A stretch of DNA of 64,000 nucleotides, taken from Pseudophaeobacter profundi (GTDB lineage Bacteria > Pseudomonadota > Alphaproteobacteria > Rhodobacterales > Rhodobacteraceae). Position 1 is the first letter of the stretch; the number at the start of each line of letters is the position of its first letter. Location: NCBI RefSeq assembly GCF_029697505.1, contig NZ_JARJEF010000003.1, positions 1 to 64,000 of the forward strand, read 5' to 3'. Positions 1 through 8,140 of the stretch are shown here, in pieces. Both the position numbers and the translations under genes were made by a program. Under the pieces are notes generated by a model. The model was not told where the DNA came from and did no database searches. It saw only the letters and a list, made by a program, of their open reading frames with translations.

Positions 1-490
1 ATGACGATCCAAAGCCGCCGCTTGCAACATCAAAAACAAGCAGCATAATCAATCACGCAACCGAACCAGAGCCTCCAATGTTCAAGCCGCTCTGATGTCC
101 CATTTTATATGACGACGGACATACGCGAGGTTAACATACAATTTACGCGTGTAAAGATGCTCATTGGAGTAGAGCTGCAAGGAAAGGCCCTGGCCCAATT
201 CTGCGCCCTCTCTGTCGTTGTGGCGCAGGTGCAGCGAACGGCGGGAACGGCGGGCCGCGCCGCAGCATATAATCTCAGCTGGTTGGGTCAAACGGCCGAG
301 TTTGCAAAGGGCGCTTCCTGCGCTTCGGGAGACGCCTCGCTTCGTCAAGTTTCTGCGACAGAGCGGAGACACCTGAAAGGTTCAGAATCACGATTGCTTT
401 CAGTATCGTTGCTCTCAACATAGACATTGCCTCTTGCTCAACTTGCCGACATAGAAGGCTCTAACTTAACAGAAAGACTGTTGACCGACC
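1..490. other. Stretch without a recognised gene
   Basis: A short open frame reaches a stop at 46-48 and could be the tail of a gene entering from the left, but it is too short to identify. The rest has only short, low-quality frames on both strands that do not resemble any family I know. It includes the upstream region of marC; no convincing promoter could be picked by eye. Confidence 0.5.
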
Positions 491-1159
491 ATGGATTGGG
501 CTGCGCTTGCCAAGGAATTGATCACACTGATCGTCGTCATCGACCCGATTGGGTCCATCCCGGTATTTCTGTTTGCCGTTCAGGGCGTGCCTCGAACGCT
601 GCACCGACGCTTTGCCATGCGCGCTGTCCTTATAGCGGCGTTTGTTCTTCTCGCGTTCCTTGTTGGCGGTCAGTTTCTTCTTGAGGCACTTGGACTTCGC
701 TTCGGCTCGTTTCAGATCGCTGGCGGGGTAATTCTGTTCCTGTTCGCAATGACGATGGTTTTTGGCGAATCCAAACCCGCACGCGAGATCGAGGAGGCCG
801 AGCGCGATCACCTCGCCGGGGCAGTTTTCCCGCTTGCTATGCCATCCATCGCCTCACCCGGTGCGATGCTGGCCATCGTGATCCTGACGGACAACCACAC
901 GGAGTCTATTGCAGATCAGGCTATCACAGCAGGCCTTCTATTGATCGTTTTGCTACTAACTCTGCTCCTTTTGCTTGTTGCCAGCGCCGTCCACAAAGTG
1001 ATCGGAAACACCGGTGCAAGCGTCATCAGCCGGGTCATGGGAATTGTTCTCGCAACAATCGCTGTGGATTCAATTCTGGGCGGTTTGGACGCACTCGGTG
1101 TATTGGATGTCGCTCCGCCGCCGGTCGAAAGCCCGCTGACGCACGTAGAAACCGAATGA
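491..1159 (+). CDS. marC: MarC-family integral membrane protein
   Basis: A 222-residue inner-membrane protein of the MarC/UPF0056 family, whose transport function is unproven (the old link to multiple antibiotic resistance has been withdrawn). The sequence shows about six hydrophobic segments: near residues 8-30, 40-62, 68-90, 115-135, 145-170 and 185-205. The family-typical IDPIGSIPVF motif lies just after the N-terminus and a PSIASPGAM segment in the middle. The length is normal for the family. The ATG start is preceded by only a weak Shine-Dalgarno sequence. It stands alone, with non-coding stretches on both sides, so no operon context helps to assign a role. Confidence 0.85.
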   Translation: MDWAALAKELITLIVVIDPIGSIPVFLFAVQGVPRTLHRRFAMRAVLIAAFVLLAFLVGGQFLLEALGLRFGSFQIAGGVILFLFAMTMVFGESKPAREIEEAERDHLAGAVFPLAMPSIASPGAMLAIVILTDNHTESIADQAITAGLLLIVLLLTLLLLLVASAVHKVIGNTGASVISRVMGIVLATIAVDSILGGLDALGVLDVAPPPVESPLTHVETE

Positions 1160-1700
1160 AAGCGGTCTCTCGAAACAGTCACGCCAGCGGCAACTTTGTC
1201 CGCATCCCTTCCGTTCGAGGATGTTTGTCGGCTGCACCTGCGGTGAAGGTCTGCTCCTTCCATTGCTCCTGCAGCGTGGGACCGCCGCCAGGATCGCAGG
1301 TTCCGCGACCTTGCAAATGTCGCTAACGTGCGCTTCTCGGACCTCCAGTTTCGATGCAATTCTGATAAGGCACGCCACTGGGGTGGCCGGGCTCACCAGT
1401 TTCGCAAGAGAACACTATGTCGCCGTGATGCTGTCGTCACGGCGAACACCTCGACCCATTGCGGCCATCCGGAAAATATCATGGTCTCGACCACTTTGGT
1501 CCGCTTCGTATCGACGACGTTGTGTTCGCAATGGATCAAGTTAGCTCCCACCAGCCAGTGCCAGTACCGCCCTCCAGCCCCGGCAGACATCGTCCTGATG
1601 GCCCCGAGGCCAGTCATGCACTAACAATCAAACTTGAACACACAAGTGGGGCTGATCAGCAGGTTTCCTGGGGCGTCTCTGCTGGCTTCTGTCTGTGTCA
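1160..1700. other. Stretch of about 540 bases without a recognised gene
   Basis: Frames of 70-150 codons occur on both strands, but none has a plausible start with a ribosome-binding site or a recognisable protein. They overlap one another in a way expected of GC-rich non-coding DNA. I see no repeat, terminal inverted repeat or RNA gene here. It may be decayed coding DNA between marC and the hydrolase gene. Confidence 0.5.
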
Positions 1701-2759
1701 TCAAAGGCTTCGCGCGAAGAATGCCGTTACCTCATCAAGGATCAAATCATGCATGCCCCCCCGGTGAGAACCGCCATCTTCGCAAACGACTTCGTCTCCC
1801 GGCAGTTCCTTGGCCAGAATCTCGTAGCCTGCCGGTTTGCACAGGTTGAAGAAATCGAAATGGCTCAATGTGGCTGGCTCAATGTATCGGAAGGTCCCTG
1901 AGGGCAACGCCATGACAAGCGCGCGAGACTCGATATCGAGCGTCAAGCCAGAATTCATGATCGGGGCTCCGAAAACAATCAGCGGCCTGTCAATCTTGTT
2001 CAGGCTTTCGTCTGAAAAGCTTTGGGTTCCGCCCAGATCGAAGACTGCGAATGCGCGAATTCTTTCATCCGCCAAATCGCCCTGCATCTGTTCCCTGTCT
2101 TCAGGTGTTTGTGCGATTTGCCAATCCGCAAAGATCCCGCAGGCCAACTCGCCTGGCATTGTATCGCAGAACCGCTCAAGACGTTGCGCGTCATATCGGG
2201 CACCGGCCAGCGCCAGCGCTGTGAAACCGCCAAGAGAGTGGCCTGCCATGAAGATCTGATCGGGATCGACCTGCACCGGCAATGCGCCTGGCGAAACCGC
2301 GAAATCAATCACCCGAGTGATATCGCCCGGGCGTTCCCAGAGCGCACGTCGCTGGTCCGGATCGCGCAACCAGGTCGATGTTCCCGGATGATCGACTGCG
2401 GCCACAACGAATCCTCTTCGGGCCATCTCGGCTGCGAACCACGCCTGGTTTCGGGAGTTTCCGAACATGCCATGGGACAGAACAACTAACGGGAAGGACC
2501 CTGGTGCCGCGTCTGCATCCCGGATGACCTCTGAGCCGACCCAAACCGCGCTCTCGAAGTCCAGGCTCGTCGCTTCGGCGGCGTTGGCCGGATACCAGAT
2601 CAGCCCTTCGAGGCCCCGGTCGTGTCGGTCGTCAAGAACAGTAAGCGTGCTCAATCCGGCTTCATACTTCTGGGTTGCGACTGGAATATGCTCTTGTGCC
2701 TGAACGCCACCAGACGTCAGGCCGAGGATCAAAATGGCAAGTGAATAGAGAGGTTTCAT
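1701..2759 (-). CDS. Secreted alpha/beta hydrolase (dienelactone hydrolase-like)
   Basis: A 352-residue alpha/beta-hydrolase-fold enzyme, probably a periplasmic esterase or lipase-like hydrolase; the substrate is unknown. Residues 1-22 form a signal peptide ending in VQA-QEH. The nucleophile elbow GHSLGG lies near residue 174, and a preceding VLSHGMFG segment is the likely oxyanion-hole region, as in PAF-acetylhydrolase and dienelactone hydrolase-type proteins. A C-terminal histidine candidate lies in SHFDFF or in GSHRGG. The gene is divergent from the AraC-type regulator that begins about 150 bases away, so the two probably share a promoter region and the regulator may control this gene. Confidence 0.8.
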   Translation of the reverse strand: MKPLYSLAILILGLTSGGVQAQEHIPVATQKYEAGLSTLTVLDDRHDRGLEGLIWYPANAAEATSLDFESAVWVGSEVIRDADAAPGSFPLVVLSHGMFGNSRNQAWFAAEMARRGFVVAAVDHPGTSTWLRDPDQRRALWERPGDITRVIDFAVSPGALPVQVDPDQIFMAGHSLGGFTALALAGARYDAQRLERFCDTMPGELACGIFADWQIAQTPEDREQMQGDLADERIRAFAVFDLGGTQSFSDESLNKIDRPLIVFGAPIMNSGLTLDIESRALVMALPSGTFRYIEPATLSHFDFFNLCKPAGYEILAKELPGDEVVCEDGGSHRGGMHDLILDEVTAFFARSL

Positions 2760-2907
2760 GGTTGGTGCCCTTTTTTTTGAAACACAAGTGGCCTATCAGG
2801 GACACCGATCACCCGGCGTCCTGAAACGCGATCAAGGACGGCTCTTCGTGGTTCTGTGTTGCGATCCAGAACGCAGCCGGACTGGGCTGGACAAAAGGAG
2901 GCCTCCG

Positions 2908-3993
2908 GTGCTGCACATCGCAATTCTTGCGGCGACAATGTCTCTAAGTGCCGTGATGACCCTTTTCATGGCCCGTATCGCTGTGGCCGGGCGCTATGGC
3001 GCCTCCTCGGCAGCTCTCGGCGCCTTTTTCGGGCTCACAACCGTCTCTGCAGGCCTCCTCCTCGCCACGCTGCTTTGGCCGGACACCTCTCTGCGACAAT
3101 GGCGTGCTGTATTAGGCGCGGCGGCGCTCCCCGCGCTCTACCTGCATTTCGCCTTCGGGTCAGCCCCCGGGCGTCGCCCGGGCTCTGCAGAATTGTTTCA
3201 CATAGTTCCGATGGTGGCTGTCGCAACATCCCTTCTAGTCAACGCATTCTGGGCAATCGACCCGATCTTGCTCGTGACCTATGGCGGATATCTTTGGGCG
3301 CTGTTGCGCCTGCATGGTCGCGGGGCGCAGCACTTCCGCTGTCTCGGCCCTGACGTGGCAACGACGCTCATCTGGTTGCGCATTGTCATCGCAGTGCTCT
3401 GCGCCAGCCTGGCGCTTGAGGTGGCGATCTTTACCGAACTGGTTCGGGGCGGCGCAATCGAGACGTCGCGGCCTCTCCTGCTCTCTACTGCGCTCTTCTT
3501 TGGCCTCGTGTCTTATGCGCTGCTTGGGGCGATGGGACGTCCTTCTCTTTTTGAGCATGTGTATGACATGGTCGTTGACCGGGCGTCCCTGCCGGACGTC
3601 AAAGACGCAAGGCCGGAACCCGGCCCCGCCGATCATGCGCTCGTTCAGCGCCTCGACACATTTCTTGCGAACCCGGATGTTCTCGCAGATGATGCCTTGA
3701 CCCTTCGCCGCGTGAGTAAACGCCTGGGCGTCCCGGCGCGCGCGGTCAGTGTCGCCGTGAACAGGGTGACCGGGCAGAGCTTTTCTGATTTGCTCAATGA
3801 CAGAAGGATCATTCTGGCCACACGCCTCATGGGCGAAGATCCGGACCGCTCGCTGTTGGATATCATGTACGCCGCAGGCTTTGGCTCGAAGTCCAACTTC
3901 TACACGCAGTTCAAGCGGCGCAAAGGGATGACGCCCGCAGCATTTCGGGCCCGACACATTTCTGGTCATGGTACACGAAATCAAAGGGTCTGA
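2908..3993 (+). CDS. AraC-family regulator with N-terminal membrane domain
   Basis: A transcription factor of about 361 residues with a membrane-embedded N-terminal half and a C-terminal AraC/XylS DNA-binding domain. Roughly seven hydrophobic segments occupy the first ~220 residues. The last ~100 residues hold two helix-turn-helix units, with the diagnostic second-helix stretch DIMYAAGFGSKSNFYTQFKRRKG followed by MTPAAFR. I chose the GTG start at 2908 because a strong AAAGGAG sits seven bases upstream; the frame is open back to 2758 but has no comparable site. Such regulators usually sense an envelope or small-molecule signal. Divergence from the secreted hydrolase suggests that gene as a target. 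Confidence 0.82.
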   Translation: MLHIAILAATMSLSAVMTLFMARIAVAGRYGASSAALGAFFGLTTVSAGLLLATLLWPDTSLRQWRAVLGAAALPALYLHFAFGSAPGRRPGSAELFHIVPMVAVATSLLVNAFWAIDPILLVTYGGYLWALLRLHGRGAQHFRCLGPDVATTLIWLRIVIAVLCASLALEVAIFTELVRGGAIETSRPLLLSTALFFGLVSYALLGAMGRPSLFEHVYDMVVDRASLPDVKDARPEPGPADHALVQRLDTFLANPDVLADDALTLRRVSKRLGVPARAVSVAVNRVTGQSFSDLLNDRRIILATRLMGEDPDRSLLDIMYAAGFGSKSNFYTQFKRRKGMTPAAFRARHISGHGTRNQRV

Positions 3994-4112
3994 CGCGCAT
4001 AATTTCTAAAAGGTTCAACGAAAGCTCGGGTGGACTGATGAGACCGGATGGGGCTGCGGGAGCCTGCGATGACCTTAGGAACTGTCCCTAAACAGGACTG
4101 GCCAGAAACCCC

Positions 4113-4339
4113 AGAAACGAAGGTCCGCTTTCGAGGCTTATACCTATGCCGAACGCGCCGATATCAATGTCGACAACCTCGTTGAAGTCGATTTCCTGCA
4201 GCGCCGGGGTTTTGCCTGCGCATCACGCTGGGGCCTCGTCATCGAGCCGCTGATCCGCGCCTTCGGCTTGTGCATGCTTATGTGTCGCCTGTGCATGCTT
4301 ATGCCTTGCGGCATCAAAGACCACCTCACAATGCGCTGA
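4113..4339 (+). pseudogene. Unidentified coding relic
   Basis: An open stretch without a proper start encodes a peptide with coding-like composition, including AYTYAERADINVDNLVEVD and then FLQRRGFACASRWGLVIEPL, ending at a TGA at about 4337-4339. I do not recognise the parent protein. The C-terminal part runs into the 21-base tandem repeat, which gives the repeated residues CMLM. It looks like a fragment left after deletion or rearrangement. Confidence 0.3.
4269..4310 (+). repeat. 21-base imperfect tandem direct repeat
   Basis: The block TGTGCATGCTTATG occurs at 4269-4282 and again at 4290-4303. Each is followed by a seven-base remainder that differs, giving two adjacent 21-base units. Both units keep the same reading phase. 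Confidence 0.75.
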
Positions 4340-4357
4340 AATATATAGTATATTTCA
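4337..4357. promoter_or_regulatory. 21-base AT-rich palindrome, candidate operator
   Basis: Two perfect nine-base arms, TGAAATATA and TATATTTCA, flank the spacer TAG. It lies in a locally AT-rich patch in otherwise GC-rich DNA, about 335 bases upstream of nasT. A dimeric repressor site or the edge of an acquired segment are both possible; the protein that would bind is unknown. Confidence 0.45.
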
Positions 4358-4691
4358 CAAACGCACCGATCCCGAATTATCTATTTTTGCAAACTTATGG
4401 TGTATTGGCAGGAATCTGTTTTTCATTATTTTTACTGATGGCTTGCTGGGCCGCGCTGGTGGTGCCCATTCGTTCTTGGCTGTGGCAGGGCGTTTACTAA
4501 GACGCGGGCGAAGATCAGCGCATTGGGGCGTCAGCACTCGTCCGCTGAACTATTCGCAAAACGTCCTGTTTGCAGGCACCCACCCCACAAACTGACGCAT
4601 TTTTGTGCAGCGCCTACGGTTTCGCGGCCAAATACCGGCAACGGGCCCCGGCGGCTCGCTTTTGCGCCCTCCTTGCGGCTACCCAGTCCGG

Positions 4692-5276
4692 GTGCACAAG
4701 GATTTGAACATACTCGTGGTGGAAGCCGACCACGCCAAGGCGCAAGAGATCCTGGAGGCGCTGAAGGAAGGCGGCTGGACCACAGCGACTGTCATTGCCA
4801 CGACTGCGGCGCTGGAACGTACCCTCACACAACAGGACCCCGACATCATCCTGATTGATCTGGCCAACCCTGATCGCGACACGCTGGAACATCTGTGCTT
4901 TGTCTCCAACGCGCGCAACCGGCCTGTTGCCATGTTTGTCGACCAGACGGACAATGCCATGACCCAGGCTGCCATTTCCGCCGGACTCAGCGCCTATGTG
5001 GTGAACGGCTTGCAAAAGGATCGCATCAAACCCGTGCTGGAAACCGCAATTGCCCGGTTTTCCATGATCGCCAAAATGCAATCAGAGCTGGAGGCCGCCA
5101 AGCAGGCGCTGTCTGACCGCAAGACCATTGACCGGGCCAAGGGCCTGTTAATCAGCGCCCGCAACATATCCGAAGACGAGGCCTATAGCCTGCTGCGCAA
5201 GACGGCGATGGATCAGGGGCGCAAGGTGATCGATGTGGCAACCGCCCTGGTCACCGCCGCAGATCTGCTGCAATGA
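4692..5276 (+). CDS. nasT: NasT: ANTAR-domain response regulator (antiterminator)
   Basis: NasT is the RNA-binding positive regulator of nitrate assimilation. A receiver-like domain fills about residues 1-120, with LNILVVEAD at its N-terminus and a candidate acceptor Asp in IILIDLANP. A helical linker and then an ANTAR domain follow (about residues 130-190, including TIDRAKGLLISARNISEDEA). ANTAR domains bind paired hexaloop RNA hairpins and prevent terminator formation. The start is uncertain: GTG at 4692 gives the usual length (~194 residues) but lacks a clear ribosome-binding site; TTG at 4704 is an alternative. The stop overlaps the start of nasS by ATGA, as expected for co-produced partners. 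Confidence 0.9.
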   Translation: MHKDLNILVVEADHAKAQEILEALKEGGWTTATVIATTAALERTLTQQDPDIILIDLANPDRDTLEHLCFVSNARNRPVAMFVDQTDNAMTQAAISAGLSAYVVNGLQKDRIKPVLETAIARFSMIAKMQSELEAAKQALSDRKTIDRAKGLLISARNISEDEAYSLLRKTAMDQGRKVIDVATALVTAADLLQ

Positions 5277-6463
5277 AGAGTTCCCGAATACACTGCGGCT
5301 ACCTGCCTCTGGTCGATTGCGCCCCCTTGATCATCGCAAAGGAATTGACCTTTGCCGCCGAAGAAGGCCTGGACCTGCAGCTGATGAAGCAGCCCTCATG
5401 GTCGGCCCTGCGCGATCGGCTTGCCTTTGGGCAGATCGACTTTGCCCATATGCTGTCACCGATGCCGATTGCGATGTCGCTGGGCCTTGGCGGCGTGACG
5501 ACACAGGTTGATGCGCTGATGGTGCTTTCGGTGAATGGCACGGTTATTGGCGTCTCTGCCGATCTGGAGCGCCGGATGCAGGCCACCGGCTGGCAAAATA
5601 ATTTCAGCAGCCCAGAGGCCACATCCGAGGCGCTGTTCAGCGCCACGACCCAGCCGCTGCGCATTGGCGTGCCCTTTCCCTTTTCCATGCACCGGATGCT
5701 GCTAGAGACCTGGCTGTCACAGGCCCCCCGCTACAGCGCAGAGCAGATCCAAATCGTAACCGTGCCACCGCCGAAAATGGCCGATGCGGTGTGCCGTGGC
5801 GCGCTGGACATGTTCTGCGTGGGCGAACCCTGGGGCACCGTTGCCGTCCAGCAAAGCGGTGCGGCAATGATCCTGCCAGGATCACGCATATGGGAATTTG
5901 CGCCAGAAAAGGTTCTTGGCGTGCGCCACCAGTGGGCGACAGAGAACAGCGCCACCTGCGCGGCGATGATCCGCGCGATGTCAAAGGCCGCCCAGTGGCT
6001 GGATCAGCCAGAAAACACGCCGCTGGCGGTCAGCATCCTGGCGCGCAGCCAGCATCTGGACCTGCCCGAACATGCCATCGACCCGGCCCTGACGCAGCGG
6101 TTGACCACCCGGCTGGGGCAATCCCCCCGGCAGACCGACCGATTTTTGCGATTCTATCAGGGCGCGGCCAATTTCCCCTGGCTGAGCCAGGCCAGCTGGA
6201 TTGCCGCGTTTCTATCCAGATGGCATGGGCTTGACCACGCCGAGGCCGAGGCCACTGCGCGTGCCTGTTTCCGCACCGATCTGTACCGCGATGCCCTGAC
6301 ACCGCTGGGGGTCAATCTGCCGCTGGCCTCGCAAAAACCCGAGGGCGCGCAGTACCAGCCCAGTGCCATTCCATCCACCATGGGGGAAATGATTCTCGGG
6401 CCGGATGGTTTTTTTAACGGCGCGGTATTCGACTTTCCGGCGCAAAATCCGCTCAAAAACTAG
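5273..6463 (+). CDS. nasS: NasS: nitrate/nitrite sensor, NrtA-like
   Basis: A 396-residue protein of the NrtA/CmpA/SsuA-like substrate-binding family without a signal peptide, so cytoplasmic. In Paracoccus, Azotobacter and Pseudomonas, NasS binds NasT in the absence of nitrate or nitrite and releases it when the anion binds. The sequence begins with CGYLPLVDCAPLIIAKE and keeps family landmarks, such as FAHMLSPMPIAMSLGLGG and the FCVGEPWG segment shared with NrtA. The start codon overlaps the nasT stop. Lack of export plus pairing with nasT, rather than membership of the transporter, is what separates it from nrtA downstream. Confidence 0.92.
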   Translation: MKSSRIHCGYLPLVDCAPLIIAKELTFAAEEGLDLQLMKQPSWSALRDRLAFGQIDFAHMLSPMPIAMSLGLGGVTTQVDALMVLSVNGTVIGVSADLERRMQATGWQNNFSSPEATSEALFSATTQPLRIGVPFPFSMHRMLLETWLSQAPRYSAEQIQIVTVPPPKMADAVCRGALDMFCVGEPWGTVAVQQSGAAMILPGSRIWEFAPEKVLGVRHQWATENSATCAAMIRAMSKAAQWLDQPENTPLAVSILARSQHLDLPEHAIDPALTQRLTTRLGQSPRQTDRFLRFYQGAANFPWLSQASWIAAFLSRWHGLDHAEAEATARACFRTDLYRDALTPLGVNLPLASQKPEGAQYQPSAIPSTMGEMILGPDGFFNGAVFDFPAQNPLKN

Positions 6464-6567
6464 GCATATGCTGCATCGCAGAAAAACCCCAGCAACGCAG
6501 CGTAGGTTTTGCTAGATTCGCGCTCCTCTGGCTAGCACAATCAAATCAAGGCAACGATGCCCCATCA

Positions 6568-6612
6568 GGTTGACGACGCTGTCGACCACGAAATTCAAGA
6601 GCAAAGCCGCTC
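6568..6612 (+). ncRNA. ANTAR-type two-hairpin RNA motif (NasT target)
   Basis: Two stem-loops with six-base loops stand in the nrtA leader. The first has arms GGTTGAC (6568-6574) and GTCGACC (6581-6587), one G-U pair, and loop GACGCT. The second has arms GAGC (6599-6602) and GCTC (6609-6612), with loop AAAGCC. The second loop has the A1 and G4 that ANTAR proteins require; the first has G4 but G in place of A1. The second hairpin shares bases 6607-6612 with the terminator stem, so the two structures exclude each other. This is the architecture described for NasR, EutV and NasT antitermination. Confidence 0.78.
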
Positions 6613-6660
6613 GATTGTGCACGCCCCTCCTCCCGCGTGCAGCAATCGAGCGGTTTTTCT
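6607..6660 (+). terminator. Regulated intrinsic terminator in the nrtA leader
   Basis: The stem CCGCTCGATTG (6607-6617) pairs perfectly with CAATCGAGCGG (6643-6653). It continues as TGCACGC (6618-6624) with GCGTGCA (6635-6641), with one bulged G at 6642. The loop is CCCTCCTCCC and a run of five T follows (6654-6658). With 18 pairs it should stop transcription efficiently about 20 bases before the nrtA start unless the overlapping ANTAR hairpin forms. Confidence 0.88.
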
Positions 6661-6680
6661 GTTTCAGAGGGACCAATGCA

Positions 6681-8048
6681 ATGAAAACTCTTACATGGCT
6701 TATTGCCTCCACCGCGTTCTGCGCCAGCCCCGCCCTGGCCGATATGCTGGACCTGGAAAAAGACGAGCTCACCCTTGGGTTCATCAAGCTCACCGATATG
6801 GCGCCGCTGGCTGTGGCCTATGAAAACGGCTATTTTGAAGACGAAGGCCTGTTTGTCACGCTTGAGGCGCAGGCAAACTGGAAGGTGCTGCTGGATGGGG
6901 TGATCGACGGCCAGCTGGACGGTGCCCATATGCTGGCGGGTCAACCGCTGGCGGCGACCATCGGCTATGGCACCGAGGCCCATATCGTCACACCTTTTTC
7001 AATGGATCTGAACGGCAATGGCATCACCGTGTCCAATGGCGTCTGGGAACAGATGAAACCCCATATTCCCCTGATGGAGGATGGCCGCCCGCAGCACCCG
7101 ATCAGTGCCAGCGCGCTGGCACCGGTGGTGGCAGATTACAAGGATCAGGGCATTCCCTTCAAAATGGGCATGGTCTTCCCGGTTTCGACCCACAACTATG
7201 AACTGCGGTACTGGCTTGCTGCGGGTGGCTTGCAGCCCGGCTATTACTCTCCCGAAGATGTCAGCGGCCAGATCGGTGCCGATGTCTTTCTCAGCGTGAC
7301 ACCACCGCCGCAGATGCCCTCGACCATGGAAGCGGGCACCATCTTTGGCTACTGCGTTGGTGAACCCTGGAATCAGCAAGCGGTGTTCAAAGGCATCGGG
7401 GTTCCGGTGATCACCGATTATGAGCTGTGGAAAAACAACCCGGAAAAGGTCTTTGGGCTTTCGGCTGAATTTGTTGAAGAAAACCCCAATACCACCCTGG
7501 CGCTGACCAAGGCGCTGATCCGGGCGGCGATCTGGCTGGACGCAGACAATAACGCCAACCGCGCCGAAGCGGTCGAGATCCTGTCACGGTCCGAATATGT
7601 GGGTGCAGATGAGGCGGTGATCGCCAATTCGATGACGGGCACCTTTGAATATGAAGAAGGCGACATCCGCGAGGTCCCCGACTTCAACGTCTTCTTCCGC
7701 CACAACGCGACCTACCCCTATTATTCCGATGCCATCTGGTACCTGACACAGATGCGCCGCTGGGGTCAGATCGCCACTGCGCAGACAGATGCCTGGTTCC
7801 ACGACACTGCCAAATCGGTCTACCGCCCCGATATCTACCTACAGGCCGCCCGCATGCTGGTGGATGACGATCAGGCAAATGAGGCCGATTTCCCCTGGGA
7901 CAGCGATGGCTACAAGGCACCAACACCGGCGGCAGATATCATCGATGGGATTGCCTACGACGGGCGTAGCCCGAACGCCTATCTCGACAGCCTGCCGATT
8001 GGCCTCAAAGGTGATCAGACGCTCTCGGGCTCTGACATCGTGAACTAA
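6681..8048 (+). CDS. nrtA: NrtA: periplasmic nitrate-binding protein
   Basis: A 455-residue substrate-binding protein of the nitrate/nitrite ABC importer. It has a signal peptide (cleavage near residue 21, after ASPALA) and the NrtA/CmpA fold, with [19 protein letters not shown] at the mature N-terminus, [15 protein letters not shown], and [13 protein letters not shown] chose ATG 6681, preceded by an AGAGGGA ribosome-binding site. An upstream in-frame extension to 6570 runs through the leader hairpins and would remove the signal peptide from the N-terminus. Homologous to NasS upstream, which suggests an ancient duplication within the locus. Expression is expected only when NasT overrides the leader terminator. 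Confidence 0.94.
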   Translation: MKTLTWLIASTAFCASPALADMLDLEKDELTLGFIKLTDMAPLAVAYENGYFEDEGLFVTLEAQANWKVLLDGVIDGQLDGAHMLAGQPLAATIGYGTEAHIVTPFSMDLNGNGITVSNGVWEQMKPHIPLMEDGRPQHPISASALAPVVADYKDQGIPFKMGMVFPVSTHNYELRYWLAAGGLQPGYYSPEDVSGQIGADVFLSVTPPPQMPSTMEAGTIFGYCVGEPWNQQAVFKGIGVPVITDYELWKNNPEKVFGLSAEFVEENPNTTLALTKALIRAAIWLDADNNANRAEAVEILSRSEYVGADEAVIANSMTGTFEYEEGDIREVPDFNVFFRHNATYPYYSDAIWYLTQMRRWGQIATAQTDAWFHDTAKSVYRPDIYLQAARMLVDDDQANEADFPWDSDGYKAPTPAADIIDGIAYDGRSPNAYLDSLPIGLKGDQTLSGSDIVN

Positions 8049-8067
8049 TTCCCCCTCTGTTCCCGCT

Positions 8068-8098
8068 CCGCCGCCGGGCGCTTCAGTCGCGGCGGCGG
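8068..8098 (+). other. GC-rich hairpin between nrtA and nrtB
   Basis: Perfect nine-base arms CCGCCGCCG (8068-8076) and CGGCGGCGG (8090-8098) flank a 13-base loop, with no T-run after. Its position just after the binding-protein gene is typical of hairpins that stabilise the upstream message or reduce read-through, allowing more binding protein than permease to be made. Confidence 0.7.
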
Positions 8099-8140
8099 GT
8101 ACTCGCTTTGCATATTTCTCCAGATCATAGGCCCCCTGTC

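Larger units (their letters stand above)
3994..4691. other. Long intergenic stretch upstream of nasT with coding relic
   Basis: About 700 bases lie between the AraC gene and nasT. They contain a decayed-looking coding stretch (4113-4339), a 21-base imperfect tandem repeat (4269-4310), an AT-rich patch with a long palindrome (4337-4357), and the presumed nasT promoter region. A frame at 4270-4500 could encode a short hydrophobic protein, but it has no convincing start and I do not call it a gene. Confidence 0.55.

Noticed and set aside
1160-1700. Insertion-sequence remnant
   Set aside because: No terminal inverted repeats, target duplication or transposase-like translation could be found.
4406-4420. 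Possible sigma-54 promoter (TGGCAGG with a downstream element)
   Set aside because: The -24 half fits, but the -12 GC is missing at the required spacing.
4270-4500. A 76-codon frame with a hydrophobic C-terminal half
   Set aside because: No plausible start or ribosome-binding site, and it begins inside the tandem repeat; not supported as a gene.
6570-6680. N-terminal extension of NrtA by 37 codons
   Set aside because: It would translate the antiterminator and terminator hairpins and displace the signal peptide; ATG 6681 has a clear ribosome-binding site.
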